64,000 nucleotides of DNA, from contig OX421495.1 in NCBI GenBank assembly GCA_949126835.1, positions 30,747,671 to 30,811,670 of the forward strand. The letters run 5' to 3'. How positions within the stretch are numbered: the first letter of the stretch is position 1; each line of letters begins with the position of its first letter. The translations under genes and the position numbers were made by a program. Origin of the DNA: Anisus vortex. Taxonomy: Eukaryota; Mollusca; Gastropoda; Planorbidae. The notes beneath the pieces were generated by a model. That model was not told the origin of the DNA, did not search any database, and was given only the letters and a program-made list of their open reading frames with translations. This document shows, piece after piece, positions 24,217 through 35,700 of this stretch.

Positions 24217-25210
24217 GTAGAATTTTATATAAACAAATATTCTGTTAGTTGGCAGCTAAGCAACTTGTAGGGATTGACCTTTTTAGTTTAGTAGATAGCC
24301 CCCCCCCCCCCACTTGTATCCTTCCGCCATAGTTAAATGTAATTTCTTGTTCTTTCCCTATTCGTTTTTATGCATAATTGTTTCTTTTAGTTTAGTTTAT
24401 TTGTAAAATAGTTAGTAATATATCCTATTCCATTTAGTTTTAGCCGATAGGATTTTTGGCTTGTTTAGGAAGGGTAGGGACCCGGTGATTCGGCCCTGCG
24501 CGCTTCACGTCCAGCGCCCTAATATAAGGCCATGGTTCTGTTTAAATCGCTGGTTTTTGTCTGAAAGTAGTGACCAGTTGTGGCTTTGAAGTGACCAAAC
24601 GTCTGGTCGAGAAGAGCTGTTGAGTATAGCTAGTATTTTGTGTACTTTTATTTTATAACGAAGCTGTGGGCCCAAGGTAATAACAATTTTCATAAAATGT
24701 ACTCTCTCATCAAGCCTAGTCATTTGGGCTAGTATTGGCCTATCATTTTCATTATCATTTTTAGATTTCTTATTGCATGAAATTAAATGTTTTTCTTTTA
24801 CTTTTAATTTATATCTGTCCCATTTATTATATTTACCACGTGGTAAATTTGAGTGGCAGCTGTGCCTGTCAAAAGTAGATTACTTATCCCTTGTTTATGG
24901 GGACCCATTAATACCACGTTGTTTTTATTTATCTTTATAGTTTTAGCTTTTTATGTTTCCTAAAGAGTTGTTCACATGTGTGGACTTTATTGTTAAACAC
25001 ATTGTGATGTGAATTTGTAGGTTTCACTAATGTTTACATGTGTCAGCTTTATTGTTCACACACTGTAATGGTATTTGGGTACTGGTATGCCTTAGTTTTA
25101 TTATGTTTATGTTGATTATTTTGAAATGTATTTGGTGTAGGCGCCAAATAGCCCTATTTTGTTAAACATGGTTTGGTTTATTTGTCACCATGTTGTACAT
25201 GTATTAAGGG
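24217..25210. other. Non-coding stretch
   Basis: No gene supported. Contains a C run at about 24299-24311 and a short GC-rich patch near 24480-24520. A 72-codon minus-strand frame at 24505-24723 has no recognisable motif. Confidence 0.45.
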
Positions 25211-27278
25211 TGGTGCTCGGTAAATTTGGCAACGGTATTTTCGTCAACGATATTTTCGGCAAGGTAATTTTGGCAAAGGTAATTTTGGAATAGGTAAATT
25301 CGGCACAACACGCAAAGCGGTAAAATTGGCAACGGTAAAATTGGCAATCATATAATATCCACTGTTTTTATTAAAAGTATTGCTTAGACTACACTCTAGT
25401 CTATGGATAGGCAACCTATGCAATGCGTGCCATAATTGGCACGCAGATCGTTTTTAAATGGCACATGAAAGACCACCAAAATGGTGAAAAGAGCATGATA
25501 ACATTAAGGAAACACTTTGGCACGTTATTTAACGTGATTTAATGATCAAAGACAAACATTTTAAATAGGCGCCAAATGTAGCCCATCCCCAGCCCCGGCG
25601 TTTCTCCCCCCCCCTTAATTTACGCCTCGGCAAAGGTAAAGGTAGGCCTATGTGTGTAAGGTATCTAATCTGACTTTACGCATCAAAGCATACGTTTGTC
25701 TCCCCCTACGATAATACGTAACTCTGACTACCTGACCTCCACCCCTACATAGTATGATACTGGTTGTGTAAACAAGAGCCAACGTAGAATGCCCCCCTCC
25801 CCTCCCGCCCCCGACCAAGACCATCGTAAGTACTTACCCGACTCCCCTTACGAAGTTCTGCCAATTAAAATATTAATGACCCCAGGCTACAGCAGGAAAA
25901 AAAAGGTGTGCGGGGTTATGGGGTCAAGGAGACTTTTTTTTTTGTTGCTAGTTAAAATATATTCTTTATGTCAATACATTTATATTTGATTTGATTGTAA
26001 AAATATTCACACAATATTTTATAAAATTTGTCTTTTATATTTACATTATTTTGCTTAGGATACTTGTAGGCCTATTTAAATAATATAAACGTATATGCCT
26101 AGTAGTATCTTCTTATCATTTTTATTCGTATATAATCAACATGTTTCATATCAATTTGATGAACAAGACATTGATATAGTTTCAAGTCAGAGATGTGGAA
26201 ACAGAATGGCGGGAGAGTAGACTTACTCACAGAAAGAGAAAAAAGTAGACTAAACATTGGTGCTTTATGCATTGGTGAATTTTAGGGCTTAAGTCTCTAA
26301 CCCGCTTTTTAAGTCTTTTAGTTAGACTACACTCTAGTCCATGGATAGGCAACCTATGCAATGCGTGCCATACTTGGCACTCAGAGAGCGTTTTTAAATG
26401 GCACATGAAAGACCACCAAAATGGTGAAAAGAGCATGATAGGCTAACATTAAGAAGCACTTTGGCAAATTATTTAATTTAACGTCATCTAATGATCAAAG
26501 AACAACCCGTGTTGAGAGAATAGGCCTATAGGTCAGCAAAGTAATTCTTTAACTCTCCTTGACGTTACCGGTCAAGAACATTCGAGTACCACTGTGTTCG
26601 TTTTTGCCTACCTTGACCTTTGCCGAGGCGTAACTTAAGTGGGGGGGGGGGGGAGAAACGCCGAGGCTGGGGAAGGGGTACATTTGGCGCCTATTTAAAA
26701 TGTTTGTCTTTGATCATTAGAACGAACTAATTAACTATTTTTTGTTACCTAATTTGTTTACTTTATATATACATTTTTAGTGTCATTTTAGCACGTCTGA
26801 TAAACTCAACGAATGGGGCTCATCTCCTCCGCCTTCCTCATGTTACGCTATTGCAAACATGTCACAAATCAGGCACTTTATATAATGCTAACTCCATTTC
26901 GTGCCATTAGCTTCATTTAGTAGACTAGAGCAGGGGTCGGAAAACTTTATATAATAGTGTGCTAAAGTAGCATTTCTAAATCTTTCAGGGTGCCAACGGC
27001 ATTAATGTCATCCTGCTCTTTTCATGCAGAAGATACTTAAACTTCCTTTTTGTTGTTCTTTCACGTGAAATTTAAAACCATACTGCGTGCCAAGTCTAGC
27101 ACGCATACCGTAGGTTGCCCACCCTGGACTAGAGTGTAGTCCTACCAATACGGTCAATAAAAACAGTGGATATGTTAAGTTTGCCAAATTTACCGTTGCC
27201 AAAATCACCGCTTTGATCGTTTTGCCGAAATTACCGTTACCGAATTTACCGTTGCCAAATTTACAGTGATTCATTAAG
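25211..27278. mobile_element. Fold-back element with long inverted arms
   Basis: The left end (about 25217-25350) is a run of short repeats of the type GGTAAATTTGGCAACGGTAA, and the right end (about 27150-27265) is the same run inverted. Inversion extends inward: the ACTACACTCTAGTC segment, the GGCAACCTA..GCGTGCC..TTGGCAC segment, and the GGCGCC/C-run segment at 25559-25650 recur reversed at about 26600-26720 and 27060-27140. A further direct copy of the inner segment lies at about 26325-26470. ATTAAGGG occurs at 25203 and 27279 and could be an 8-bp target duplication, but the outermost bases of the two ends do not match, so this is tentative. No transposase is present. Confidence 0.6.
26931..27126. 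mobile_element. hAT-type MITE, 196 bp
   Basis: Starts CAGGGGTCGGAAAAC and ends GTAGGTTGCCCACCCTG, giving imperfect inverted termini of the CAGGG(G)TNGGNAA type typical of hAT elements. It is flanked by a perfect 8-bp duplication GACTAGAG at 26923-26930 and 27127-27134, the target size made by hAT transposases. It has no coding capacity and sits inside the right half of the fold-back element. Confidence 0.8.
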
Positions 27279-27286
27279 ATTAAGGG

Positions 27287-27814
27287 TACATGGTTGCCTC
27301 AGTTAAGGCTTTATATTCATACACGTACATGTGGGGTAACTTTACTACTACCCACATTGTACCTTTATTTATAATGTAATGTTTTTAAGTTATTATGTTT
27401 GGTTAGGCGCCAAGAATACTTTTAACTCTTTTGTTAACATATATACTGGCTAAATTACCACTGTGCTGCATTGGACAGGGTTATAGTTATATGGGCTTGT
27501 CATGAGCCAGGGCCTTTTACTTTTTATTTGGTTAGAATACTATTATTTCTCAGCCTTTGGTGGCTTCTTAAATAGCCCCGATGGCTGTGATTAGGTAGTC
27601 TTTATGTATATTTATCATGTTATGATTATTTCATTATGTCTTGCCTTATTTACATGCAATTTCCATGTATATTTTTCCTATTATCATTTCATTTTATTAT
27701 ATACTAGTGGTTATGCCCGTCAAAATGACGGAGAAACGAACGACTACAATATGTTTTGTTAAGAGAGAAAGAAAAGAGACTATTACAATAAATACAATGA
27801 ACGTTTCTTGTCGG
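27287..27814. other. Non-coding stretch
   Basis: No gene or clear repeat supported. Confidence 0.45.
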
Positions 27815-28790
27815 TATTTAATTTTTGTTCTATTTAATTGTTTCTGACCCTGGAATATGCATAATAATTGTAAATGTCAAGCGTCTGGTATTAAAACTTA
27901 GCAAAAAGTTGTGTTGACTTGACTTTTTATAAAAAATAGCCTATTAAATGAACAATAATATACTATCTAAAAGTAAAAAAAAACAAAATACAAAATATAA
28001 AAAGGTAAATAATAAAAAAAAGCGTAGAAAATAATATTTCTATACAATAAAAAGTAAAGTGAGAACGATTTTTTTCGGTATTTAATTTTTGTTTCTGGTC
28101 GACCTGACCCTGGCATATGCATAAGAATTGTGGCCTAAAGGACTGGCGTAGTGTGTAAACCGCCGATACATTCCCATTAAGAATACACTGGCGGGCGAAC
28201 GCATGGACCACAGCCCCCGTGGCGGGTCCGAGGTCCATTACACTGCCGAGAGGCCACTGGTCTCGGGGGGGGAGGGGAGGAAGCAATGGACGCTGCTATC
28301 CCGTCTCGAGAACCACCCGGTGCCTGAATGCATGTACCTATAGTATAGGATTTGTGCTACCGGGTGACAGTGCAGGTATACTGGCGAGCCACCACGATAA
28401 TGATACTTAGGGGAACCGCAGTGGTGAACGATCGCTGGGCTGCGGAAACCTTCCCCGTTACACGGCACGCCACGCCTTCGGCGTGTCATTCGGTGGCTGG
28501 AGCCCGGACAGAGATTGCTAAATCCTAAGCGTTAGGCCCTGGACACAAGAGCCGAAAGGCTAGTCCGGGTTTTTTAAAGAGACTTTTTAACTCGATATTA
28601 AAATGTATCGAACAGTTGTGTTGACTTGACTTGTTATTAATAATATAAAATGAACAATAATATACTATCTAAAAGAAAAAAAAAACATTATGATAAATAC
28701 AAAACAATAAAAAAGGTAAATAATATTTAAAAAAAAGAAAATAATATTTCAATGCAATAAAAACAAAATTTAGAAAGATTTTTTCGGTAT
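27815..28790. repeat. Two AT-rich tandem units, the second interrupted
   Basis: Unit 1 (about 27815-28074) and unit 2 (about 28075-28129 plus 28577-28785) share GGTATTTAATTTTTGTT, TGACCCTGGNATATGCATAA, GTTGTGTTGACTTGACT, AATGAACAATAATATACTAT and a run of A-rich blocks. A third start follows near 28786. The uninterrupted unit is about 260 bp; unit 2 is split by a GC-rich island. Confidence 0.8.
28130..28576. other. GC-rich, hairpin-rich island of unknown nature
   Basis: About 445 bp far richer in GC than its surroundings, inserted into an AT-rich duplicate unit. It contains many perfect inverted repeats: CCGAGA/TCTCGG (28246-28266), CACCCGGT/ACCGGGTG (about 28314-28366) enclosing CCTATA/TATAGG, CCGCAG/CTGCGG (28417-28446), CACGCC/GGCGTG (28471-28485), and a closing stem CCCGGAC/GTCCGGG (28503-28568) that encloses CCTAA/TTAGG and AGCC-GAAA-GGCT, a GNRA-type loop. 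A run of six T follows. This fits a structured RNA or an RNA-derived insertion, but I do not recognise the family. A structured LINE 5' UTR on the minus strand is an alternative. No good box A or B is visible. Confidence 0.55.
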
Positions 28791-29464
28791 TTAATTTTTG
28801 TTCTTGCTTATTGTATCAATAAAACAGTATTGAGAATGTTTCTTTCGGTATTTAGTTATTTTATATTGTTGCTGTCAAGCTTATGGTACCCGGTATTTGA
28901 AAGTAATCATTTATAAGCCTAACTTGTTTTTTTATAATTCGTATCATTTAATTTATAGAGTGTATAAAGTCGCTTATTAAAGGATATTCTCAATAGCGAC
29001 GTAAATCCATTAAATAATTAAAACATGTGGTTACTTTTACTTAAAAGGATAATGTAAACATCAATAATGAAAAAAGAAATAATTTCATTGACATTACGTC
29101 ATACGCTAGTATTTTGTTTAAAGTAAACCATTTAAACTCTCCAAGCCAAATTGCGGTGCGTAACTTTTAAAAAAGGTCTCGCCACATTAAAAAAACAACA
29201 ACAGCAGTATTGGGAAAACCCGAAAAGACCCTCGCGTTCAACATAGTGAAACTCGCTTTCAATATAGTAAATGTACGGAAACGGCCATTCGCCATGTACG
29301 GTTATATTTATTTGTATTGCTGGATATACTTTTTTGATTTATAAAATTAACTCATTCATGATTATAAGCCATACAATAAATTTTTCTTTTGGAGTACGTT
29401 TCCGATTTATACATTTAACTTTTATCCCGATTAGTCAAACGGCTTAGGGGCCTATAGCGAACAA

Positions 29465-29470
<6 letters not shown>
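28791..29470. other. Non-coding stretch
   Basis: No gene supported. The end (about 29400-29470), leading into the AT microsatellite, looks like the tail of a retroelement, but there is too little to assign. Confidence 0.4.

Positions 29471-29516
<46 letters not shown>
29471..29516. repeat. (AT)n microsatellite
   Basis: Twenty-three uninterrupted AT dinucleotides. Confidence 0.97.
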
Positions 29517-29520
<4 letters not shown>

Positions 29521-29522
29521 TA

Positions 29523-29655
29523 TCCTATACTATAATACGAGCAAAAATTGTATGTATCCTATACTATAATCCTATACTATAATACGAGTTAAAATTGTAT
29601 GTATATTTATATCCTATACTATAATACGAGTTAAGATTGTATGTATATATATATA
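29523..29655 (+). repeat. Stack of four Helitron-like 5' termini
   Basis: TCCTATACTATAA starts at 29523, 29557, 29570 and 29612, three of them continuing as TACGAG and then a TAAAATTGTATGTA-like run. Each start follows an A, the A|TC context expected at a rolling-circle transposon 5' end. The same terminus appears inverted at about 36385-36417. Confidence 0.7.
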
Positions 29656-30615
29656 TATGTCTAGAAATTTTCTTCAAAAGCGCTCTAACGATTATCTTCA
29701 TGTTTTAATGCACGACTTGTTTCACCTAAAAAAAAAATCTACAGCTTTTCGGCCCCACAAATAAAAATCGGAAATGATCGTTAGACAAAGATACCCATTA
29801 GATTTATCGTAGATATTGAATTTGGCCGTGAAAACATGCCATTGCTCGACCCACGTGTAGTGCGGCTTTCAAGAGCGGTGTTTTGTTGCGTCGCAGTTAT
29901 GACGTTTCGGGAAAACCCGTAGGCTTACAACAGCATAAAGAAGTTTAATTTCTTGTTTAGACTACTGTTGCGCACCGATGATAGAAATATTTTAAAGCAA
30001 GACCAAGTGTAATTTATGTAATGCAGGGGTGTGCAAACTACGGCCAGTGGGTAACGCGCGGGCGGACAAATGATAGTATGCGGCCCTCGCGGCTTATTTA
30101 GATTAGAAAGTCTTCAAAATATTTTAGATTAAACTTCAATATATTTTAGATTAAATAAAAAAAAAAGAAAAACAAATAAATATTTACGAATTAATTAATA
30201 GTCAGATAATAGTTTGCCGTTTAAAAAATAACAGAATTAGATGAAGTTTCAACAAACTAAACTCTATTTTTAACTTTCTTTTATCTGACATTTTTTGAAT
30301 AAAAAAAACAGCCTCTAAAACTTGTTTGTGTTTAAACAATGAATAGCTGTATATAGTGTACACTGTAGCAGATTACACTACACTGTAAATAATAAACACT
30401 GTATTAGTATCCACTTTTTTTTAAATTCAATGAATGTTCCATAAAAAATATGTATAATTTGCTTATAAAGGCCTACCAAAGTAAGATTTATCAGAATATG
30501 TTAACATTGTCAATTCGAAATCTGGTAAATTAGAAAAGATGTAAATTCAGTATATTCGTATTTTTCTTATAACAATAGTCAGAAGTGTAATATACTGTTA
30601 GTTTTATTGAAGGGC

Positions 30616-30636
30616 GGGGGGGGGGGGGGGGGGGGG
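30616..30636. repeat. G21 homopolymer
   Basis: The equivalent site in copies B, C and D has much shorter G-rich runs (33727, 37287 and 40799), so this run expanded within the family. Confidence 0.9.
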
Positions 30637-31073
30637 AGAAATTTAACACATCATCTAACGTAGCCTATATATATTATAATCTTTTCATTTGCAGTCTTTT
30701 CAATGAATAACATAATTTCACCTTTAATTATTTAGTTTTAAGTTTAATGCTCAAAATAAAAATAAAAATAAAATGTTTATCATACCATTGTTTTAATTAA
30801 TCAATATTATATTTTGCCGCGATAGTTTATTATAAATAGTAACACAAATGGAGGATAATAGATAATGTTAACACCAAACTATATTTTTTTACTTTATTGT
30901 CAAACAATGTTTGGAATAATACATTGAAAACATTGAAAATCTCTCTTTATATAAAGATCGTGTTTGTGTCCCCACGGATCCCCATTGGTCAATTTGTGAG
31001 TTTGTGTCACTTACATATTTAGGCCTAGTCCTACATACTGTCTAATAGCTTTTCACATCTGACATGTGCCTTC

Positions 31074-31139
31074 TCTAGCTAAGTTGTTAACGTAGAGGAC
31101 TGCTGTGCGGGCGACCCGGGTTCGATTCTCCAGTTAGAC
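31074..31139 (+). other. tRNA-like segment in copy A
   Basis: TAGCTAAGTTG resembles an internal promoter A box and GGGTTCGATTC a B box about 40 bases later; a run of eight T follows at 31149-31156. The ends do not form an acceptor stem, so this is a decayed tRNA or SINE head, not a working tRNA gene. Copy B has the same segment with a mutated B box. Confidence 0.5.
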
Positions 31140-31296
31140 TATGCCTATTTTTTTTACCCGATTTACATTTATTTGTAGACCTTTTTAATTCCTATCAAAC
31201 ATATTTGCCGGCCGTAACTCATTGTTAGCTTGAATGGTTGATAGAGGGAGTTTAAAAAATTGACATAATTTTATAGGAAAGTTTGACAGTTGTTAA

Positions 31297-31605
31297 AGTT
31301 AATTAATTAATTAATTAATTGGTCATTTATATAGCGCCTCACTCCATGCTAATAAAAGCATGCTCAGCGCGCTCACAAATACGAAACGACAATAACACTC
31401 TAAAATAGTTTTAAACAAGGTTTTGGCCGATGGAGACACGAAACGACAATAACATTTCAAAATAGTTTTAAACAAGTTTTTTGCTGATGGATGTGTACTT
31501 GATCAACTTAGTTGAAAAGAAAAGTCTTTAAATTATTCTTGAATGCCTTTTTTGACACAGAGTTTTTCAGTGTCTTAGGTAAGCCGTTCCACAGATTCAA
31601 ACGAG
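31297..31605 (-). pseudogene. LINE 3' end (CR1/L2-like), copy A
   Basis: On the minus strand the last coding residues read LNLWNGLPKTLKNSVSKKAF, the typical C-terminal end of CR1/L2-group polymerase proteins, followed by a short 3' UTR with AGCGCGCTGAGCATGC and GGCGCTATATAAATG, and a (TTAA)n tail at about 31299-31320. Only the last few hundred bases are present, as in 5'-truncated insertions. Confidence 0.7.
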
Positions 31606-31689
31606 CGTACACCAATAGGGGAAGGGGAAGAAGAACTAAAAATTGTAACGTTATTCACGATATTTAAAATTTAAACTTTTCATTTTCAG

Positions 31690-32310
31690 TCTTTTAAATA
31701 ATAATAATAATAATAATATTTGTATAGCGCTGCTAACAAACATAATGTAAGCTCAGAGCGCGTTTAACATACAACTAAGAATACGGATATTACCCTAGGC
31801 CAGGTGACAGAGCTAAATTAATGTTTAAAAAAAAGACAAAACAAATAAATGTAGCATTAACCGACCCAACCCATAAATAAGACAGTAAGTTTCTAAAGCA
31901 TGTTAAATGTTATCTAAGGTAAATATTGAAATAATGAGTTTTTAAGTTCTTTTTGAAAGTAACAGTAGAGCTTGTTCGCCTCAGTTGAATGGGAAGTTGA
32001 TTCCACACCTTCGGACCGGATACTGAGAAGGCTCTAAGACCAACGGTCGTCAGAGAGAAACGGGGCTCTTCCAGAAGCGATGAGTTTGCAGAACGAAGTG
32101 TTCTTTGCGGGACATAAGGTGTGATTAGTGCCTTGAGATAGGACGGAAACTCGTTATTAAAAATGCACTGATGGCAAAGAAGCGCCACTTTATACTCAAT
32201 TCTGGCTTTCACGGGGAGCCAGTAGAGCGAGCGTAGAAGGGCAGTTCCCGAGTCTCTTTTAGACTTGCACATAACCAAACGCGCCGTACTGTTCTGTATT
32301 CGCTGTAGCC
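31690..32310 (-). pseudogene. Second LINE 3' end (CR1/L2/Rex-like), copy A
   Basis: A minus-strand frame of 122 codons (32278 to 31910) ends the polymerase protein of a LINE: SLYWLPVKARIEYKVALL, then a YVPQRTLRSANSSLL segment, and SGPKVWNQLPIQLR near the C-terminus. These are the usual C-terminal motifs of CR1-group and related LINEs. The 3' UTR contains AGCGCGTTTAAC-type palindromic sequence on the plus strand and ends in an (ATT)n tail at 31697-31718. The catalytic core is absent, so this is a 5'-truncated copy. Confidence 0.75.
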
Positions 32311-32653
32311 TGGCGATTTAATGACATAAATGACATATATTTCTGTTGGATTTAAAACTGACAACTCTAGCCCACATGTTTTTTTTATTTGGGTTTAAAA
32401 TGAGATTAAGCTTTTTATTTTTTTATTTCTTTATTTGAGGGGGGGGGGGAGGTTTCGGGCGAAATCTAGATATTAGACTACACAAATAAAAATCTGCTTC
32501 GACTGTTAAAATTTAAAGCCCATGTTATTCATAGTAGAAAAAAAGAAAAAAGACAAATACAATTTATTGGTCTGGTAAAGACGTATTTTTAACATTTATG
32601 CACTGTTGTTTTACATACACATGATGTTAAGGTACAAGCGCCTGCTCTTTATT

Positions 32654-32679
32654 ACCGATCGAATGATCGGTCACCTGGT
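32654..32679 (+). other. Element 3' end: hairpin plus CACCTGGT, copy A
   Basis: ACCGATC-GAAT-GATCGGT forms a 7-bp perfect stem, followed by CAC and CTGGT, which fits the CTRR|T 3' end of Helitron-type elements. The same 26 bases recur at 35701 and 39893. Confidence 0.65.
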
Positions 32680-33396
32680 ACGATATATATATGTGTATAT
32701 ATGTCTGGAAATTTTCTTCTAAAGCGGTCTAACGATTATCTTCATGTTTTAATGCACTACTTGTTTCACCTAAAAAAAAAAGTACAGCTTTTCGGCCCCA
32801 AATATAAAAATCGGAAATGGACGTTAAACAAAAATACACATTAGATTTATCGTAGATATTGATTTTGGCCGTGAAAACATGCCATTGCTCGACCCACATG
32901 TAGTGCGGCTTTCAAGAGCGGTGTTTTGTTGCGTCGCAGTTATGACGTTTCGGGAAAACCCGTAGGCTTACTACATCAGAAAGAAGTTTAATTTCTTGTT
33001 TAAATTACTGTTGCGCACCGATGATAGAAATAATTTAAAGCAAGACCAAGTGTAATTTATGTAATGCAGGGGTGTCCAAACTACAGCCAGTGGGTAACGC
33101 GCGGGCGGACAAATGATAGTATGCGGCCCTCGCGGCTTATTTAGATTAGAACGTCTTCAATATATTTTAGATTAAACTTTAATATATTGTAGATAAAATT
33201 AAAAAAAAATAAAAACAAATACATATTTACGAATTATCTAATAGTCAGATAATAGTTTGCCGTTTAAATAATAACAGAATTAGATTAAGTTTCACCAAAC
33301 TAAATGTCTATTTGTAACTTTCTTTTATCTGACATTTTTTGAAAAAAAAACACCTCTAAAACTTGTTTGTGTTTAAACAATGAATAGCTGTAGGCC

Positions 33397-33504
33397 TATA
33401 TAGTGTACAGTGTAGCAGATTACACTACACTGTATATAGTGTTCACTGTAGCAGTTTACACTACGCTGTATATAGCATACAATGTAGCAGTATACTCTAC
33501 ACTG
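33397..33504. repeat. 36-bp local triplication in copy B
   Basis: Units start at 33397, 33433 and 33469. Copy A has a single version near 30354. The first unit contains the inverted repeat ACAGTGTAG/CTACACTGT with a nine-base loop. Confidence 0.85.
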
Positions 33505-34171
33505 TAAATAATAAACACTGTATTAGTATCCACTTTTTTAAAAATTCAATGAATGTTTCATTAAAAATATGTATGATTTGCTTATAAAGGCCTACCAAAG
33601 TAAGATATATTAGAATATGTTAACATTGTCAATTCGAAATCTGGTAAACTAGAAAAGATGAATTCAGTATATTCGTATTTTTCTTATAACAATAGTCAGA
33701 AGTGTAATATACTGTTAGTTTTATTGAGGGGGGGGGGAGGGAGAAATTAAACACATCATCTAACGAAGCCTATATATATTATGATCTTTTCATTTGCAGT
33801 CTTTTCAATAACATAATTTCACCTTTAATTATTTAGTATTTAAGTTTAATGCTCAAAATAAAATAAAAAAATGTTTATCATACCATTGTTTTAATTAATC
33901 AATATTATATTTTGCCGCGATAGTTTATTATAAATAGTAACACAAATGGAGGATATTAGATAATGTTAACACCAAACTATATTTTTTTACTTTTTTGTCA
34001 AACAATGTTTGGAATAATACATTGAAAACATTGAAAATCTCTATATATAAAAAGATCGTGTTTGTGTCACCACGGATCCCCATTGGTCAATTTGTGAGTT
34101 TGTGTCACTGACTTATTTAGGTCTAGTCCAAAATACTGACTAATAGCTTTTCACATCTGACATGTGCCTTC

Positions 34172-34237
34172 TCTAGCTAAGTTGTTAACGTAGAGGACTG
34201 CTGTGTGGGCTACCCGGGTTAGATTCTCCAGTTAGAC
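34172..34237 (+). other. tRNA-like segment in copy B
   Basis: Same segment as in copy A, but the B-box-like motif reads GGGTTAGATTC, so its promoter activity is probably lost. Confidence 0.4.
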
Positions 34238-34396
34238 TATGCCTATTTTTTTTACCCGATTTACATTTATTCGTAGACCTTTTTAATTCCTATCAAACAT
34301 ATTTGCCGGCCGTAACTCATTGTTAGGTTGAATGGGTTGAGGGAGGGAGTTGAAAAAATTGTCATAATGTTATAGGAAAGTTTGACAGTTGTTAAA

Positions 34397-34690
34397 GTTA
34401 ATTAATTAATTAATTAATTGGGCATTTATATAGCGCCTCACTCCATGCTTATAAAAGCATGCTCAGCGCGCTCACAAAATCGAAACGACAATAACACTCT
34501 AAAATAGTTTCAAACAAGTTTTTTGCTGATGGATGTGTATTTGATCAATTTAGTTAAAAAGAAAAGTCTTCAAATTCTTCTTGAATGCCTTTTTTGACAC
34601 AGAGTTTTTCAGTGTCTCAGGTAAGCCGTTCCACAGTGAAGGCGCCACAGATTCAAACGAGCGTACACCAATAGGGGAAGGGGTAGAAGA
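34397..34690 (-). pseudogene. LINE 3' end (CR1/L2-like), copy B
   Basis: Counterpart of the first LINE end in copy A, with the same (TTAA)n tail, GGCGCTATATAAATG 3' UTR block and reversed LWNGLPKTLK-type C-terminal coding remnant. It arrived with the unit duplication, not as a separate insertion. Confidence 0.65.
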
Positions 34691-34754
34691 ACTAAAAATT
34701 GTAACGTAATTTACGATATTTTAAATTTAAACTTTTCATTTTCAGTCTTTTAAA

Positions 34755-35345
34755 TAATAATAATAATAATAATAATAATATTTGTATAGCGCTGCCAACA
34801 AACATAATGTAAGCTCAGAGCGCGTTTAACATACAACTAAGAATACGGATATTACACTAGGCCAGGTGACAGGGCTAAATTGATGATTAAAAAAAAGACA
34901 AAACAAATAAATGTAGCATTAACCGACCCAACCCATAAATAAGACAGTAAGTTTCTAAAGCATGTTAAATGTTATCTAAGGTAAATATTGAAATAATGAG
35001 TTTTTAAGTTCTTTTTGAAAGTAACAGTAGAGCTTGTTCGCCTCTGTTGAATGGGAAGTTGATTCCACATCTTCGGACAGGATACTGAGAAGGCTCTAAG
35101 GCCAACGGTCGTCAGAGAGAAACGGAGCTCTTCCAGAAGCGATGAGTTTGCAGAACGAAGTGTCTGATTAGTGCCTTGAGATAGGACGGAAACTCGTATT
35201 TAAAAATGCACTGATGGCAAAGTAGCGCCACTTTATACTCAATTCTGGCTCTCACGGGGAGCCAGTGGAGCGAGCGTAGAAGGGCAGTTCCCGAGTCTCT
35301 TTTAGACTTGCACATAAACAAACGCGCAGTACTTTTATGTATTCG
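34755..35345 (-). pseudogene. Second LINE 3' end, copy B, with deletion
   Basis: Counterpart of 31690-32310. The frame is open for only 69 codons (35321 to 35112: SLHWLPVRARIEYKVALL) because about 25 bp are missing near 35163, which shifts the remaining C-terminal coding sequence. The tail is an (ATT)n run at about 34757-34783. Confidence 0.7.
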
Positions 35346-35700
35346 TTGTAGCCTGGCGATTTAATGACATAAATGACATATATTTCTGTTGGATTTAAAA
35401 CTGACAACTCTAGCCTAAATGTTGTTTTTTTGGTTTAAAATGAGATTAGGCTGGTTTTTTTTTTTTGATTTTTTTTTTTGGGGTGGGGGGGGGGTGGGGG
35501 GTTATCGGGCGAAATCTAGATATTAGACTGCACAAATAAGAATCTGCTTCGACTGTTAGAATTTAAAGCTTATGTTATTCATAGTAGAAAAATAACAAGA
35601 CAAATACAATTTATTGGTCTGGTAAAGACGTATTTTAAAAATGTATGCACTGTTGTTTAACGTACACATGATGTTAAGGTACAAGCGCCTGCTCTTTATT

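Larger units (their letters stand above)
29641..32680 (+). mobile_element. Large repeat copy A, Helitron-like
   Basis: A ~3.04-kb unit starting in a TATATATG run followed by TCTAGAAATTTTCTTC and ending in a hairpin plus CACCTGGT (32654-32679). Inside, in order: a hAT-like terminus (CAGGGGTGTGCAAACTACGG near 30024), an A-rich region, a 21-base G run, a tRNA-like segment and two reversed LINE ends. Copy B is almost the same in content and order. There is no helicase or replication-initiator frame, so if this is a rolling-circle element it is non-autonomous. Confidence 0.6.

Noticed and set aside
25203..27286. ATTAAGGG as a firm 8-bp target duplication of the fold-back element
   Set aside because: The outermost bases of the two ends do not form a matching inverted repeat, so the short match may be chance.
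28130..28576. GC-rich island as rRNA, SRP or RNase P RNA
   Set aside because: None of the conserved signatures I know for these RNAs is visible.
31074..31139. Functional tRNA gene
   Set aside because: A- and B-box-like motifs are present but the ends do not pair as an acceptor stem.
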